Shown here: piece after piece, positions 7,971 through 17,126 of the stretch
How the letters are laid out: every line of letters begins with the position of its first letter
How positions within the stretch are numbered: the first letter of the stretch is position 1
From: Streptomyces venezuelae
GTDB taxonomy: Bacteria; Actinomycetota; Actinomycetes; Streptomycetales; Streptomycetaceae
Assembly: GCF_008642355.1 (NCBI RefSeq)
Contig: NZ_CP029193.1
Location: forward strand, 1,326,001 to 1,390,000
Length of the DNA stretch: 64,000 nucleotides
Reading direction: 5' to 3'
The notes under the pieces: generated by a model
Seen by the model: only the letters and a program-made list of their open reading frames with translations
Told to the model about the DNA's origin: nothing
The model's database searches: none
Position numbers and translations under genes: made by a program

Positions 7971-8474
7971 AACGGCCACGGTGCAGGCGCATGCCCCGGC
8001 TGGGGCCCCGGAGGCCACAGCCCCGCGTCGGCGTACCCAACGGGGCTGGGCGCGCGCCCGGTCGAGCCCGCGTGTTACCGGGAGGGCGGGGCCCTGGGCG
8101 TTCCGCCCCGCCGGACGAGACGCGTCCCGTGCCGGGTGTACCAGGTGGGGCAGGCCTCAGGCAGTCCCAGCGCAAGGGTCGGCCCGCATCTCCGCCCCGG
8201 GGCGGGGGTGCACCAGAGGCGCCCCGTTGGTCGGTACACCGGTCGGCGCCCCCGGGGGCCGGGGCCTGGGCGGAGTCCCCCGTGGGGCGCGAACGCCCCT
8301 CGCGCCCACGCGAGGTGCCCCCAGCGCCCGCTTCCGGCGGTCAGGACAGCGCGCGGACGCAACCGACCCCCAGGGCCTCCCGCGCCGCGGGCCCACCAGG
8401 AGAACGCCCCGCCATGGCGGGCCCCCACGTGCTGGATGCCGTACGTGCCCGTCGGGCGCCCCGCCAGGCATGGC
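7971..8474. other. 500-bp GC-rich gap without a supported gene
   Basis: Frames stay open on both strands only because stop codons are rare in such GC-rich DNA. None has a ribosome site, family motif or plausible composition, since all predicted products are Arg/Pro/Gly-rich. No RNA gene is recognised. It is one of the longest gene-poor stretches of the window. Confidence 0.5.
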
Positions 8475-8508
8475 AATGCCCGCGCAGCTCCCCAGCTGCG
8501 CGGGCATT
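8475..8508 (-). terminator. perfect 15-bp hairpin terminator
   Basis: Arms 8475-8489 and 8494-8508 (AATGCCCGCGCAGCT and its complement) are separated by a CCCC loop. It lies about 85 bp past the stop of the small membrane protein gene 8594-8797. Confidence 0.8.
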
Positions 8509-8593
8509 CTGCCGTCCGCCGCACCCCCGTCCCCACGGGGTTTCATGGCCGGATGTCCCCGCCCGGACCGCTCTTCCGGGCCTGGGGCGCCGC

Positions 8594-8797
8594 TCAGCGC
8601 CCCAGCATCACGCCCACGGACGACGCTTGTGTGACCACTGCTTCCCAGCCGCCGAAGACGACCACGAGCAGGGCTGCCAGAGGGAGGACCATGGCCGTCG
8701 CCACCAGGGGATGGCGCGTACCGGACGGGCGGACGCCGAACGCGGAGAACCTGCGCCCTTGCGTGCGGATCATGGTCCGCGGTGCCGTGTCCGCCAT
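8594..8797 (-). CDS. small single-span membrane protein
   Basis: A 67-residue protein, MADTAPRTMI..., with a basic N-terminal half and one strong transmembrane helix (ATAMVLPLAALLVVVFG). The C-terminus GWEAVVTQASSVGVMLGR would be outside or in the membrane interface. A very good AGGAGAGG site lies 5 bases before the ATG, which together with the terminator supports a real gene. The family is not recognised. Confidence 0.7.
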   Translation of the reverse strand: MADTAPRTMIRTQGRRFSAFGVRPSGTRHPLVATAMVLPLAALLVVVFGGWEAVVTQASSVGVMLGR

Positions 8798-8996
8798 GAT
8801 TCCTCTCCTGACCCCTTCGATGTGGTTTTGGCAAGCGGCGAGTGTCTGACCTCGGGGGACGAGTGCTCCACCCGCCGCTTGACCTCAAATCTAGGTCCGC
8901 GGGACCCACCGGGCGTCATGCCCTCGTACCGAATGCCTGGCCTCCCGGAGGATGACCGATCGGCGCGCACGTACTCCCGTGGGTGGAGACGGGGGC

Positions 8997-9275
8997 CTAG
9001 GACGTGGTCCTAGGACTCGGGGAAGACCCTGAGGGGACGGCCTTGACCTCGGAGGAGTCCTCCCTGGGGACCGGTTGCTCGACCAGGGCCAGGACCCGCG
9101 TGGCCATGAACCGCGCCGTGCGGACCACCGAGCCGCTACGGGTGACTTCGCTCACTTCCACCACTCCCCTGCGCACCGCCGTCTCCACCCGGCGCCCCGC
9201 CCTGCTCGCCACCACTTCGTACGTCCGGGTCGTGTCACCGGCATCCACGACTATCTCCACACGGTCACCCTTCAC
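8997..9275 (-). CDS. conserved small hypothetical protein
   Basis: A 92-residue protein. It starts at GTG 9275 with AAGGGGG about ten bases upstream. Residues 1-65 look like a small beta-rich domain (VEIVVDAG, TYEVVAS, VVEVSEVTRSG) followed by a helix (ARFMATRVLALVEQ). The C-terminal 25 residues are polar and Ser/Pro-rich. The pattern is that of short Streptomyces proteins of unknown role. It is divergent from the kinase gene. Confidence 0.7.
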   Translation of the reverse strand: MKGDRVEIVVDAGDTTRTYEVVASRAGRRVETAVRRGVVEVSEVTRSGSVVRTARFMATRVLALVEQPVPREDSSEVKAVPSGSSPSPRTTS

Positions 9276-9471
9276 GGGATCAATCCCCCTTCAGTGATGG
9301 ATGGTTGGGGGAGCCAGCGGCGGCAACGGCCGCGGCTCCCCCCGCCCCTGACCACTTTTCAAGTTTCCCACCCGGCACTGACAATCGATCGCCCCGCGAG
9401 GGCGCGGCCTCTGCACGTGCCCGGCCGCGGAAACGTAAGCTGTGGCTCGTCAGACGGACCGGGTAGCGGGG

Positions 9472-10836
9472 ATGGACATGGCGATGATGCGGCTCCGGCG
9501 CGAGGACCCGCGTGTCGTCGGCTCGTTCAGGCTGCACAGGCGCCTGGGCGCCGGCGGCATGGGGGTCGTCTATTTGGGGTCGGACCGGCGGGGGCAGCGC
9601 GTCGCCCTCAAGGTGATCCGGCCCGACCTGGCGGAGGATCAGGAGTTCCGGTCGCGGTTCGCCCGCGAGGTGTCCGCCGCCCGCCGGATCAGGGGCGGCT
9701 GCACGGCGCGGCTCGTCGCCGCCGACCTCGACGCCGACCGGCCCTGGTTCGCCACGCAGTACGTCCCCGGCCCCTCCCTGCACGACAAGGTCGCCGCCGA
9801 GGGTCCGCTCTCCGCGGCCGACGTCGCCGTGGTGGGTTCCGCGCTCGCCGAGGGGCTCGTGGCCGTCCACGAGGCCGGTGTCGTACACCGTGACCTCAAG
9901 CCGTCCAACATCCTGCTGTCCCCCAAGGGGCCGCGCATCATCGACTTCGGGATCGCGTGGGCCACCGGTGCCTCGACGCTGACCCACGTCGGGACCGCCG
10001 TGGGCTCCCCCGGCTTCCTCGCTCCCGAGCAGGTGCGCGGCGCCGCCGTCACCCCCGCCACCGACGTCTTCGCGCTCGGCGCCACCCTCGCCTACGCGGG
10101 CATGGCGGACTCGCCCTTCGGACACGGCAGTTCCGAGGTCATGCTCTACCGGGTGGTGCACGAGGAGGCGCAGCTGCACGGTGTGCCCGACGCGCTCGCG
10201 CCGCTCATCAGGGCCTGCCTGGCCAAGGACCCGGAGGAACGGCCGAGCACGCTGCAGCTGTCGCTGCGGCTGAAGGAGATCGCCGCCCGGGAGGCGCAGG
10301 GCATCGGCGACGTCCGGCCGCCGGCGCCCCGCCAGGACCACGACCGGCCCACGGGCCGGCTCGCCGAGAGCTACCTGGACGAGCGCACGCAGCGGCGTGC
10401 CGCCCCGGGCTCCACTCCCCCGCCACGGTCCGGCGCGTCCCGCACCGCGGCGCCGCGGACCGGTCCCTCGCGGACCGGCTCTCCCCGGACCGGTTCCTCC
10501 CGGACAGGCACCTCTCGTACCGGATCGTCGCGGACCGGCGCCTCGCGGCCCGGTCCGGGCTCCCGGCCGTCGGGGCCCCGCAACACCACGCGCGGCGGCG
10601 CCCGGCGCCCGGGGCCGCGCACCACGGGGACGGGTCGCAGAGGGCCCGCCAATCCGCGGCTGCTGCGTCAGCGGATCTTCGTCTTCGTGGTCGTGACGCT
10701 GCTTGTGGCACTCGGCATCGCGGCGGCGCAGGGGTGCCAGGGGCCCGCCCGGAGCCTCGGCGACACGGGCGTACACCCGCAGTGGTCACAGCAGAGCGGG
10801 CCGATCGGTCCGGTACAGCACGACCCCCGCAGCTGA
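9472..10836 (+). CDS. Ser/Thr protein kinase with transmembrane anchor
   Basis: A 454-residue Hanks-type kinase. The glycine loop is LGAGGMGVVYLG (about 25-36), the ATP Lys is K47 in VALKVI, the catalytic loop HRDLKPSN is at 139-146, DFG at 158-160 and APE at 184-186. A Pro/Ser/Thr/Arg-rich juxtamembrane segment follows, with six RTG repeats (329-358), then one transmembrane helix (about 402-420) and a short 34-residue extracellular tail without PASTA domains. The kinase therefore has little external sensor. Starts at 9442 (GTG), 9472 or 9478 are all possible. It converges with the SpoU gene, the stop codons being back to back. Confidence 0.93.
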   Translation: MDMAMMRLRREDPRVVGSFRLHRRLGAGGMGVVYLGSDRRGQRVALKVIRPDLAEDQEFRSRFAREVSAARRIRGGCTARLVAADLDADRPWFATQYVPGPSLHDKVAAEGPLSAADVAVVGSALAEGLVAVHEAGVVHRDLKPSNILLSPKGPRIIDFGIAWATGASTLTHVGTAVGSPGFLAPEQVRGAAVTPATDVFALGATLAYAGMADSPFGHGSSEVMLYRVVHEEAQLHGVPDALAPLIRACLAKDPEERPSTLQLSLRLKEIAAREAQGIGDVRPPAPRQDHDRPTGRLAESYLDERTQRRAAPGSTPPPRSGASRTAAPRTGPSRTGSPRTGSSRTGTSRTGSSRTGASRPGPGSRPSGPRNTTRGGARRPGPRTTGTGRRGPANPRLLRQRIFVFVVVTLLVALGIAAAQGCQGPARSLGDTGVHPQWSQQSGPIGPVQHDPRS

Positions 10837-10849
10837 TCAGAGCTGCGGG
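10826..10849. terminator. bidirectional hairpin spanning two stop codons
   Basis: A 9-bp stem, CCCGCAGCT (10826-10834) with AGCTGCGGG (10841-10849). The loop contains bases of both TGA stops (10834-10836 plus, 10839-10837 minus). The last coding codons of both genes form the stem. Confidence 0.75.
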
Positions 10850-11655
10850 CGGCCCGTCGCCACCGCGTAGAACGCGACCGCCGCGGCCGCGCCCACGTTG
10901 AGCGAGTCCACGCCGTGGGCCATCGGGATGCGGACCCATTCGTCGGCCGCGACCAGCGCCTGGGTGGAGAGGCCGTCGCCCTCGGCGCCGAGCATCAGCG
11001 CCACGCGGTCCATGCGGTGCGGCGCCACCTCGTCCAGGGACTTCGCCTTCTCGTCCGGGGTGAGGGCGAGCAGGTCGAAGCCCGCCTCGCGCACACCGTC
11101 GAGGCCCTTGGGCCAGCATTCGAGCCGGGCGTACGGGACCGAGAAGACAGCGCCCATCGAGACCTTCACCGAGCGGCGGTACAGCGGGTCCGCGCAGTCC
11201 GGGGAGAGCAGCACCGCGTCCATGCCGAGGGCGGCGGCGGAGCGGAAGATGGCGCCGATGTTGGTGTGGTCGTTGACCGCCTCCATGACGACCACGCGGC
11301 GCGTCGTCGACAGGAGCTCGTCGGCGGTGGGCAGCGGCTTGCGCTGCATGGAGGCCAGGGCCCCGCGGTGCACGTGGTAGCCGGTGACCCGCTCGGCGAG
11401 GTCCGGGCTGACCGCGTACACCGGGGCCGGGAGTTCGTCGATGACGTCGCGCATGACGTCGACCCACTTGGCGGAGAGCAGCATCGAGCGCATCTCGTAG
11501 CCCGCGTCCTTGGCCCGTCTGATGACCTTCTCGCCCTCCGCGATGAACAGGCCCTCGGCCGGTTCGCGCTTGCGGCGCAGCTCCACGTCGGTCAGGCCTG
11601 TGTAGTCGCGCAGGCGCGGGTCGTCGGGGTCGTCGACGGTGATGAGATCAGCCAC
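10837..11655 (-). CDS. SpoU/TrmH-family RNA 2'-O-methyltransferase
   Basis: A 272-residue SPOUT methyltransferase. An N-terminal substrate-binding domain (about 1-110, including EGLFIAEGEKVIRRA) precedes the knotted catalytic domain. SPOUT motif 1 is NIGAIFRSAAALG, motif 2 LMLGAEGDGLS and motif 3 MAHGVDSLNVGAAAAVAFY. It would methylate a ribose in tRNA or rRNA with SAM; the target nucleotide is not evident. Starts at ATG 11655. It shares a terminator hairpin with the kinase gene. Confidence 0.92.
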   Translation of the reverse strand: MADLITVDDPDDPRLRDYTGLTDVELRRKREPAEGLFIAEGEKVIRRAKDAGYEMRSMLLSAKWVDVMRDVIDELPAPVYAVSPDLAERVTGYHVHRGALASMQRKPLPTADELLSTTRRVVVMEAVNDHTNIGAIFRSAAALGMDAVLLSPDCADPLYRRSVKVSMGAVFSVPYARLECWPKGLDGVREAGFDLLALTPDEKAKSLDEVAPHRMDRVALMLGAEGDGLSTQALVAADEWVRIPMAHGVDSLNVGAAAAVAFYAVATGRPQL

Positions 11656-11743
11656 AGGGTGATACTGCCTTGTCCTGGGTGTGGTGCCAACGGCTCCGGA
11701 CGGGTTCCGTTACCGCTGGTTACTTGCGGGGGTACGGGGTGTG

Positions 11744-12976
11744 TCAGGTGAGCGGCTCGGGGCCGACCTTCACCACGTCGCCGATGACGATGACGGCGGG
11801 GGGCTTCACCTCGTGGGCACGGACCGCCTCGGTGACTGTGCCGAGTGTCGCGTCGACGCGGCGCTGGGCGGCCGTCGTGCCCTCCTGGATCATGGCCAGC
11901 GGGGTGTCCGCGGACTTGCCGTGGGCGATCAGGGTTGCCGCGATCTTGCCGATCTTGTCGACGCCCATGAGGATCACGAGGGTGCCGCGCAGCTTGGCGA
12001 GGGACTCCCAGTCGACCAGGGAGCGCTCGTCGTCCGGGGCCACGTGGCCGCTGACCACCGTGAACTCGTGGGCGACGCCGCGGTGGGTGACGGGGATGCC
12101 GGCCGCCGAGGGGACCGAGATCGAGCTGGAGATGCCGGGTACGACGGTGCAGGTGATGCCCGCTTCGGCGAGCGCCTGGAGCTCTTCCATGCCGCGGCCG
12201 TAGACGTAGGGGTCGCCGCCCTTGAGGCGGACGACGGCCTTGCCCTGCTTGGCGTGCTCGATCAGGGCGTTGTTGATCACCTCCTGGGCCATGAAACGGC
12301 CGTACGGGATCTTCGCGGCGTCGATGATCTCGACGTGCGGCGGCAGCTCGTCCAGGAGGTCGCGGGGGCCGAGGCGGTCGGCGATGACGACGTCGGCGGC
12401 GGCGAGGAGGCGCCGACCGCGGACCGTGATCAGGTCGGGGTCGCCGGGGCCGCCGCCGACGAGGGCGACGCCGGGGGTACGGGTGCGCAGGTGCGGGGCG
12501 ACGAGGCTGCCGTCGCGCAGGCCCTCGACGACCGCGTCGCGGATGGCGGCGGTGCGGCGGGGGTCCCGGTCGTTGATGTCGGAGGAGAGGACGGCGACCG
12601 TGACGCCCTCGGAGCGGCCCGTGGCCGGGGTCCAGGCGGTGGCCTCCTCGGCGTCGTCGGAGCGGACGCACCAGACGCGGTGGGCCTCGGCCTCGGCGGA
12701 GGCCCGGGTGTTCGCCTCCGCGTCGCTGGTGGCGATCAGCGCGTACCAGGCGTCCTGGAGGTCGCCCGCCTCGTACCTGCGCCTGGTCCAAGTGAGCTCG
12801 CCCGCGTCGGCCATCGCTTCCACGGAGGCCGTGGCCGACGGGGATACGAGAGTGATGTCCGCGCCCGCCTTGATCAGGGCCGGGAGGCGGCGCTGGGCGA
12901 CCTGGCCGCCGCCGAGGACGACGACACGTCGGCCGGTGAGGCGGAGGCCTACGGGGTAGGCGGGGTTTTCGGCCAT
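11744..12976 (-). CDS. cobA: uroporphyrinogen-III C-methyltransferase / siroheme synthase
   Basis: A 410-residue CysG-like fusion. The N-terminal ~150 residues are the NAD-dependent precorrin-2 dehydrogenase/ferrochelatase half (VVVLGGGQVAQRRLPALIKAG). The C-terminal ~245 are the SAM-dependent methylase (VALVGGGPGDPDLITVRG, RLKGGDPYVYGRG, PGISSSISVPSAAGIPVTHR) that makes precorrin-2. This precursor feeds siroheme for sulfite reduction and cobalamin, and cobT and cobL lie next to it. The ATG at 12976 has AGGAG upstream. The dehydrogenase half lacks an obvious dimerisation part and could be partly degenerate. The second gene symbol in use is cysG. Confidence 0.93.
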   Translation of the reverse strand: MAENPAYPVGLRLTGRRVVVLGGGQVAQRRLPALIKAGADITLVSPSATASVEAMADAGELTWTRRRYEAGDLQDAWYALIATSDAEANTRASAEAEAHRVWCVRSDDAEEATAWTPATGRSEGVTVAVLSSDINDRDPRRTAAIRDAVVEGLRDGSLVAPHLRTRTPGVALVGGGPGDPDLITVRGRRLLAAADVVIADRLGPRDLLDELPPHVEIIDAAKIPYGRFMAQEVINNALIEHAKQGKAVVRLKGGDPYVYGRGMEELQALAEAGITCTVVPGISSSISVPSAAGIPVTHRGVAHEFTVVSGHVAPDDERSLVDWESLAKLRGTLVILMGVDKIGKIAATLIAHGKSADTPLAMIQEGTTAAQRRVDATLGTVTEAVRAHEVKPPAVIVIGDVVKVGPEPLT

Positions 12977-13059
12977 GGCGGGGTGGCTCCTCGTACGGGC
13001 GTTACGGCTGCCGCTGCGACGCTGGAGCGGCCCTTTGACGTGCGGGTTCAGTATGGCTG

Positions 13060-13093
13060 GGGCGGGGCCGGGGTTCTCCCCCGAGCCCCGCCC
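13060..13093 (-). terminator. long GC hairpin between cobT and cobA
   Basis: The arms GGGCGGGGCCGGGG (13060-13073) and CCCCGAGCCCCGCCC (13079-13093) pair with one bulged base. It lies 38 bp past the cobT stop, so cobA probably has its own promoter or is attenuated here. Confidence 0.6.
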
Positions 13094-13130
13094 GATCCCG
13101 AATTGCCGGAACAGTCCCCCGGCTCGGGCA

Positions 13131-16100
13131 CTACTTCTCGGTGACGCCCGCCGAGTCGAACGTGGCCACCTCGTGCATCGCGCGGGCCGCGCTCTGGACG
13201 ACCGGCAGGGCCAGGAGCGCGCCCGTGCCCTCGCCGAGGCGGAGGTCCAGGTCGACCAGGGGACGCAGGCCCAGCTTGTTGAGGGCCGCGACATGGCCGG
13301 GCTCGGCGCTGCGGTGTCCCGCGATGCAGGCCGCGAGGACCTCGGGGGCGATCGCGCGGGCCACCAGGGCGGCGGCGCCGGCGCTGACGCCGTCCAGGAT
13401 CACCGGCGTACGCAGGGACGCGCCGCCGAGGAGGAGGCCCACCATGGCCGCGTGCTCCAGGCCACCGATGGCCGCGAGGACGCCGATCGGGTCCGCGGGG
13501 TCGGGCTGGTGCAGGTCCAGGGCACGGCGGACGACCTCGACCTTGCGGGTGTGCATCTCGTCGTTGATGCCCGTGCCGCGACCGGTGACCTCGGCGGGGT
13601 CGGTGTCGGTGTAGACGGAGATCAGGGCCGCGGACGCCGTGGTGTTCGCGATGCCCATCTCGCCGGTGAGGAGCGCCTTGTTGCCCGCCGCCACGAGGTC
13701 GCGGGCCGTCTCGATGCCGACCTCGATGGCCGCCTTGACCTCTTCGCGCGTCAGGGCGGGCCCCGTCGTCATGTCGGCCGTGCCCGCGCGGACCTTGCGG
13801 GGCAGCAGGCCGGGGGTGGCGGGCAGTTCGCTCGCCACGCCGACGTCGATCACGCAGACCTCGGCGCCCACCTGGTTGGCGAAGGCGTTGCAGACCGCGC
13901 CGCCGCCGAGGAAGTTGGCGACCATCTGCGCGGTCACCTCCTGGGGCCAGGCGGTGACGCCCTGGGCGTGCACGCCGTGGTCGCCCGCGAAGATGGCGAC
14001 GGCCGCGGGCTCCGGGATGGGCGGCGGGCACATCCGGGAGAGTCCCGAGAGCTGGGCGGAGATGATCTCCAGCATGCCGAGGGCGCCCGGCGGCTTCGTC
14101 ATCCGCTTCTGCCGTTCCCACGCCTCGCCGAGCGCCTTGGCGTCGAGCGGACGGATGTTGGCCACGGTCTCGGCGAGCAGGTCGTGCGGGTCCTCGCCGG
14201 GCAGGGCGCGGCGGCCGTACGTCTCCTCGTGGACGACCCAGGAGAGCGGGCGGCGCTTGGACCAGCCTGCCTGCATCAGTTCGGGCTCGTCCGGGAACTC
14301 GTCGACGTAGCCCACGCAGAGGTAGGCGACGACTTCGAGGTGCTCGGGCAGGCCGAGGGCGCGGACCATCTCGCGCTCGTCGAAGAAGCTGACCCAGCCG
14401 ACGCCGAGGCCTTCGGCGCGGGCGGCGAGCCAGAGGTTCTCGACGGCGAGCGCCGAGGAATAGGGCGCCATCTGCGGCTGGGTGTGCCGGCCGAGGGTGT
14501 GGCGGCCCCCGCGGGTCGGGTCGGCGGTGACGACGATGTTCACCGGGGTGTCGAGGATCGCCTCGATCTTCAGTTCCTTGAACTGCTTGGCGCGGCCCTT
14601 GGGGAGGGACTTCGCGTACGCGTCGCGCTGGCGCGCGGCCAGTTCGTGCATCGAGCGCCGGGTCTCGGCGGACTTGATGACGACGAAGTCCCAGGGCTGG
14701 GAGTGGCCGACCGACGGTGCGGTGTGCGCGGCCTCCAGGACGCGGAGCAGCACCTCGTGCGGGATGGGGTCCGCGCGGAAGCCGTTGCGGATGTCGCGGC
14801 GCTCGCGCATGACGCGCAGGACGGCCTCGCGCTCCGCGTCGGCATAGCCGGGAGCGGCGGTGCCGGGGGACGCGACGGGCTCGGCGAGTTCGGGGACGGC
14901 CTCGGCCGCGGCGGCAGCCGCAGTCTCGGTCTCGGCGACGGCGGCGCTCTCGGCTTCGGCTCCGGCGAATGCCTCGGGCTCCGGGGCGTCGACGGACGCG
15001 GCGGGCGCGACCATCAGGATCTCCGGGGCGTCGGCGTCCGGGCCCTCGCCCGCCTCCGGGGCTTCCGCCGCGGCGACGGGAGCGAGGAGCTCGTGGCCCT
15101 CGGGCTGCGCGGGGGTCGCGACGGCCGGGTCGGCGGCGACTTCCTCGGCCGTCTCCGGCAGGGGGGCGGGCGCAGGCGCGGGTGCGGCTGCGGCCGGTAC
15201 GGCTGCTTCAGGCGCTTCGGCCATCTCGGGTGCTTCGGCCACTTCGGTCACTTCGTTCGCTTCGATCGGTTCGAACGAGATGACTTCGTCGGCCTCGTCC
15301 AACTCGTCGGCCGGGTCGGCCGTCTCGGGGGCGGCCGGGAACTCGGTCGGAGCCGCCGCAGAGGAGACAATACGGGGCACACCGGAGACGGGCGGGGCCT
15401 GGGGGGTCCCTGTGACCTCGGAGACTACGTCGGGCGCGACCTCGGGGGCAGCGTCGGGAGCCGCCGCGGGTGCGGCGTCGGCAGCCGCCGCGCCCGTCGC
15501 CTCGTCCTGCGCGGCGTCCGGCAGCGGCGTGGGCTGGGCGCCGTCGCGCGGGGCGGGGACGGTGACGGCGACGGGGGGCTGCTGCGCGGCCTCCGGCGTC
15601 GTGTCCGGGGTGGCGGGCTCGACTGCGGGGGCCTCGGTGACCGGAGCCTCCGCGACCGGGGCCTCCGCGACCGGGGCCTCCGCGACCTGGGCTTCGGCTG
15701 CCTCGGCCTGCGCGGGCGCGGCCTCCGTGCCCTCGGCGCCCTCGGGGGCAGGCTGCCCCGCCGGGTCCTCCTGGGGCACGGCCATGGGGTGCGGCGGCGT
15801 CGGGGCCAGGTGGGGCGTGGTCGGAACCGTGCCGTCCACCGGTACGAACTGACCGAGGGGCACGGGGCCTTGGGTGCCGTCGAACCCGCCGGGCAGCGAG
15901 GTGTCCATCGGCGCGGGGCCCTGGGCGGGCTGCCCCTCGGGGTGGTGCGGGCCTGGTGCGGCGTGCCTCGCCTCGGGGGCGAAGCCGGGCTGCGCGGCTG
16001 CGGCGGCGTGCGGCATCTGCGCGCCGTCCCACGGCTGTGCGGAGGCGACGGCGAACGCGGGCTGTCCGACGCCCGCGGGCACGGCGTGTGCGAACGCGGG

Positions 16101-17126
16101 CTGCTCCGCCGCAGGGAACTCCTGCTCCTCCGACGGGACCTGGCCGAGCTCGGCACCCTGCTGGGCCACCGGGCCGGCCTGACCGGCACCGGCGTCCGCG
16201 GCGTGCGGAAAGCCGGGGGCGGCCACGGGCGTCGCGGGAGTCTCCGCCGCGGGGATCTCCGTCGCGGGAGCGTCGGTCGCGGGTGCCTCAGTCACGGGTG
16301 CCTCGGTCGCGTGCTCCTCCATGGGAAGCGCGAAGGGAACGGCGTCCTGCGCCTGCGGTTCTTCCGCGGTCTGCGGCGCTTCCGCGGTCTGCGGCGCTTC
16401 GGCGATCCGTGGTGCCGGTGTGACGTGTGGGTCGCCCGCGGCTTCCGGGGCACCTGGGGTGACCGGGGTCTCCGTGACGGATGGGACGACCGTTTCTGCT
16501 GGTACGGCGTAAGCCTCGGGCCCGGTCTGCTCCTGCGGGGTCCCCCACGGCGCCCCGCCCTGCGGCGGGATCTCGCCGAGCTGCGGTCCCGGCAGCGGCA
16601 GACCCGCGTCGTCCCGCGGGATGTCGAGGTACTCGGGTCCGGTCGCCGGCCCCGCGTGGTGGGCCGGCGCGGGCCCGCGGTCGGCGAGCGAACGCACCGG
16701 GCTTCCCGAGCCGTCCGGCACGGCGGGACCCGACGGGCCGTGGTGCAGCGGACGCCGCGCGGGCCCCGGGTGGGAGGGCGCGGGCGGGGAACCGGGCAGC
16801 CGGACGCCGTTCAGGTCGACCGAACCGCTGTCCCTGCCGGACGTCTCGTGCGGGCCCGGCTGATGGGCGGCGTGGGCCTGCTGGCCGCCGTACCCGCCCT
16901 GCGCGGCGAGACCCTCGCCCCACGCCCCCTGGGCGCCCGGCATCAACAGCAGGTCGTCCTCGTCGGCGGAAGCGGCGGCGGGGTCCGCAGGGTCGGCAAA
17001 GGGATACGCACCCGGAGCGGAAACGCCCGGCTGCTGCGCCCCCATGCCCTGCACGGGCCCGGACGGCACATCATTGCCTGCGCCCTCCGGCAGCCCCTCA
17101 CCCGGGACCTGGCCGGTGTCGGTCAT
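13131..17126 (-). CDS. cobT: BluB-CobT fusion with a 750-residue low-complexity N-terminus
   Basis: A 1331-residue protein. About 760-970 form a flavin nitroreductase-like BluB domain (ERRDIRNGF, TAPSVGHSQPWDFVVI, SWVVHEETYG), which makes 5,6-dimethylbenzimidazole from FMNH2. About 979-1331 are CobT, which links that base to nicotinate mononucleotide: KPPGALG, FAGDHGV, GEMGIANTTASAA, and the catalytic Glu in LRLGEGTGAL. Product of one domain is substrate of the next, so channelling is likely. Residues 1-755 are Ala/Pro/Glu/Gln-rich with repeats such as AEAPVAEAP and no known fold. The ATG at 17126 has GAGGGG upstream; an ATG six codons earlier is weaker. Confidence 0.9.
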   Translation of the reverse strand: MTDTGQVPGEGLPEGAGNDVPSGPVQGMGAQQPGVSAPGAYPFADPADPAAASADEDDLLLMPGAQGAWGEGLAAQGGYGGQQAHAAHQPGPHETSGRDSGSVDLNGVRLPGSPPAPSHPGPARRPLHHGPSGPAVPDGSGSPVRSLADRGPAPAHHAGPATGPEYLDIPRDDAGLPLPGPQLGEIPPQGGAPWGTPQEQTGPEAYAVPAETVVPSVTETPVTPGAPEAAGDPHVTPAPRIAEAPQTAEAPQTAEEPQAQDAVPFALPMEEHATEAPVTEAPATDAPATEIPAAETPATPVAAPGFPHAADAGAGQAGPVAQQGAELGQVPSEEQEFPAAEQPAFAHAVPAGVGQPAFAVASAQPWDGAQMPHAAAAAQPGFAPEARHAAPGPHHPEGQPAQGPAPMDTSLPGGFDGTQGPVPLGQFVPVDGTVPTTPHLAPTPPHPMAVPQEDPAGQPAPEGAEGTEAAPAQAEAAEAQVAEAPVAEAPVAEAPVTEAPAVEPATPDTTPEAAQQPPVAVTVPAPRDGAQPTPLPDAAQDEATGAAAADAAPAAAPDAAPEVAPDVVSEVTGTPQAPPVSGVPRIVSSAAAPTEFPAAPETADPADELDEADEVISFEPIEANEVTEVAEAPEMAEAPEAAVPAAAAPAPAPAPLPETAEEVAADPAVATPAQPEGHELLAPVAAAEAPEAGEGPDADAPEILMVAPAASVDAPEPEAFAGAEAESAAVAETETAAAAAAEAVPELAEPVASPGTAAPGYADAEREAVLRVMRERRDIRNGFRADPIPHEVLLRVLEAAHTAPSVGHSQPWDFVVIKSAETRRSMHELAARQRDAYAKSLPKGRAKQFKELKIEAILDTPVNIVVTADPTRGGRHTLGRHTQPQMAPYSSALAVENLWLAARAEGLGVGWVSFFDEREMVRALGLPEHLEVVAYLCVGYVDEFPDEPELMQAGWSKRRPLSWVVHEETYGRRALPGEDPHDLLAETVANIRPLDAKALGEAWERQKRMTKPPGALGMLEIISAQLSGLSRMCPPPIPEPAAVAIFAGDHGVHAQGVTAWPQEVTAQMVANFLGGGAVCNAFANQVGAEVCVIDVGVASELPATPGLLPRKVRAGTADMTTGPALTREEVKAAIEVGIETARDLVAAGNKALLTGEMGIANTTASAALISVYTDTDPAEVTGRGTGINDEMHTRKVEVVRRALDLHQPDPADPIGVLAAIGGLEHAAMVGLLLGGASLRTPVILDGVSAGAAALVARAIAPEVLAACIAGHRSAEPGHVAALNKLGLRPLVDLDLRLGEGTGALLALPVVQSAARAMHEVATFDSAGVTEK

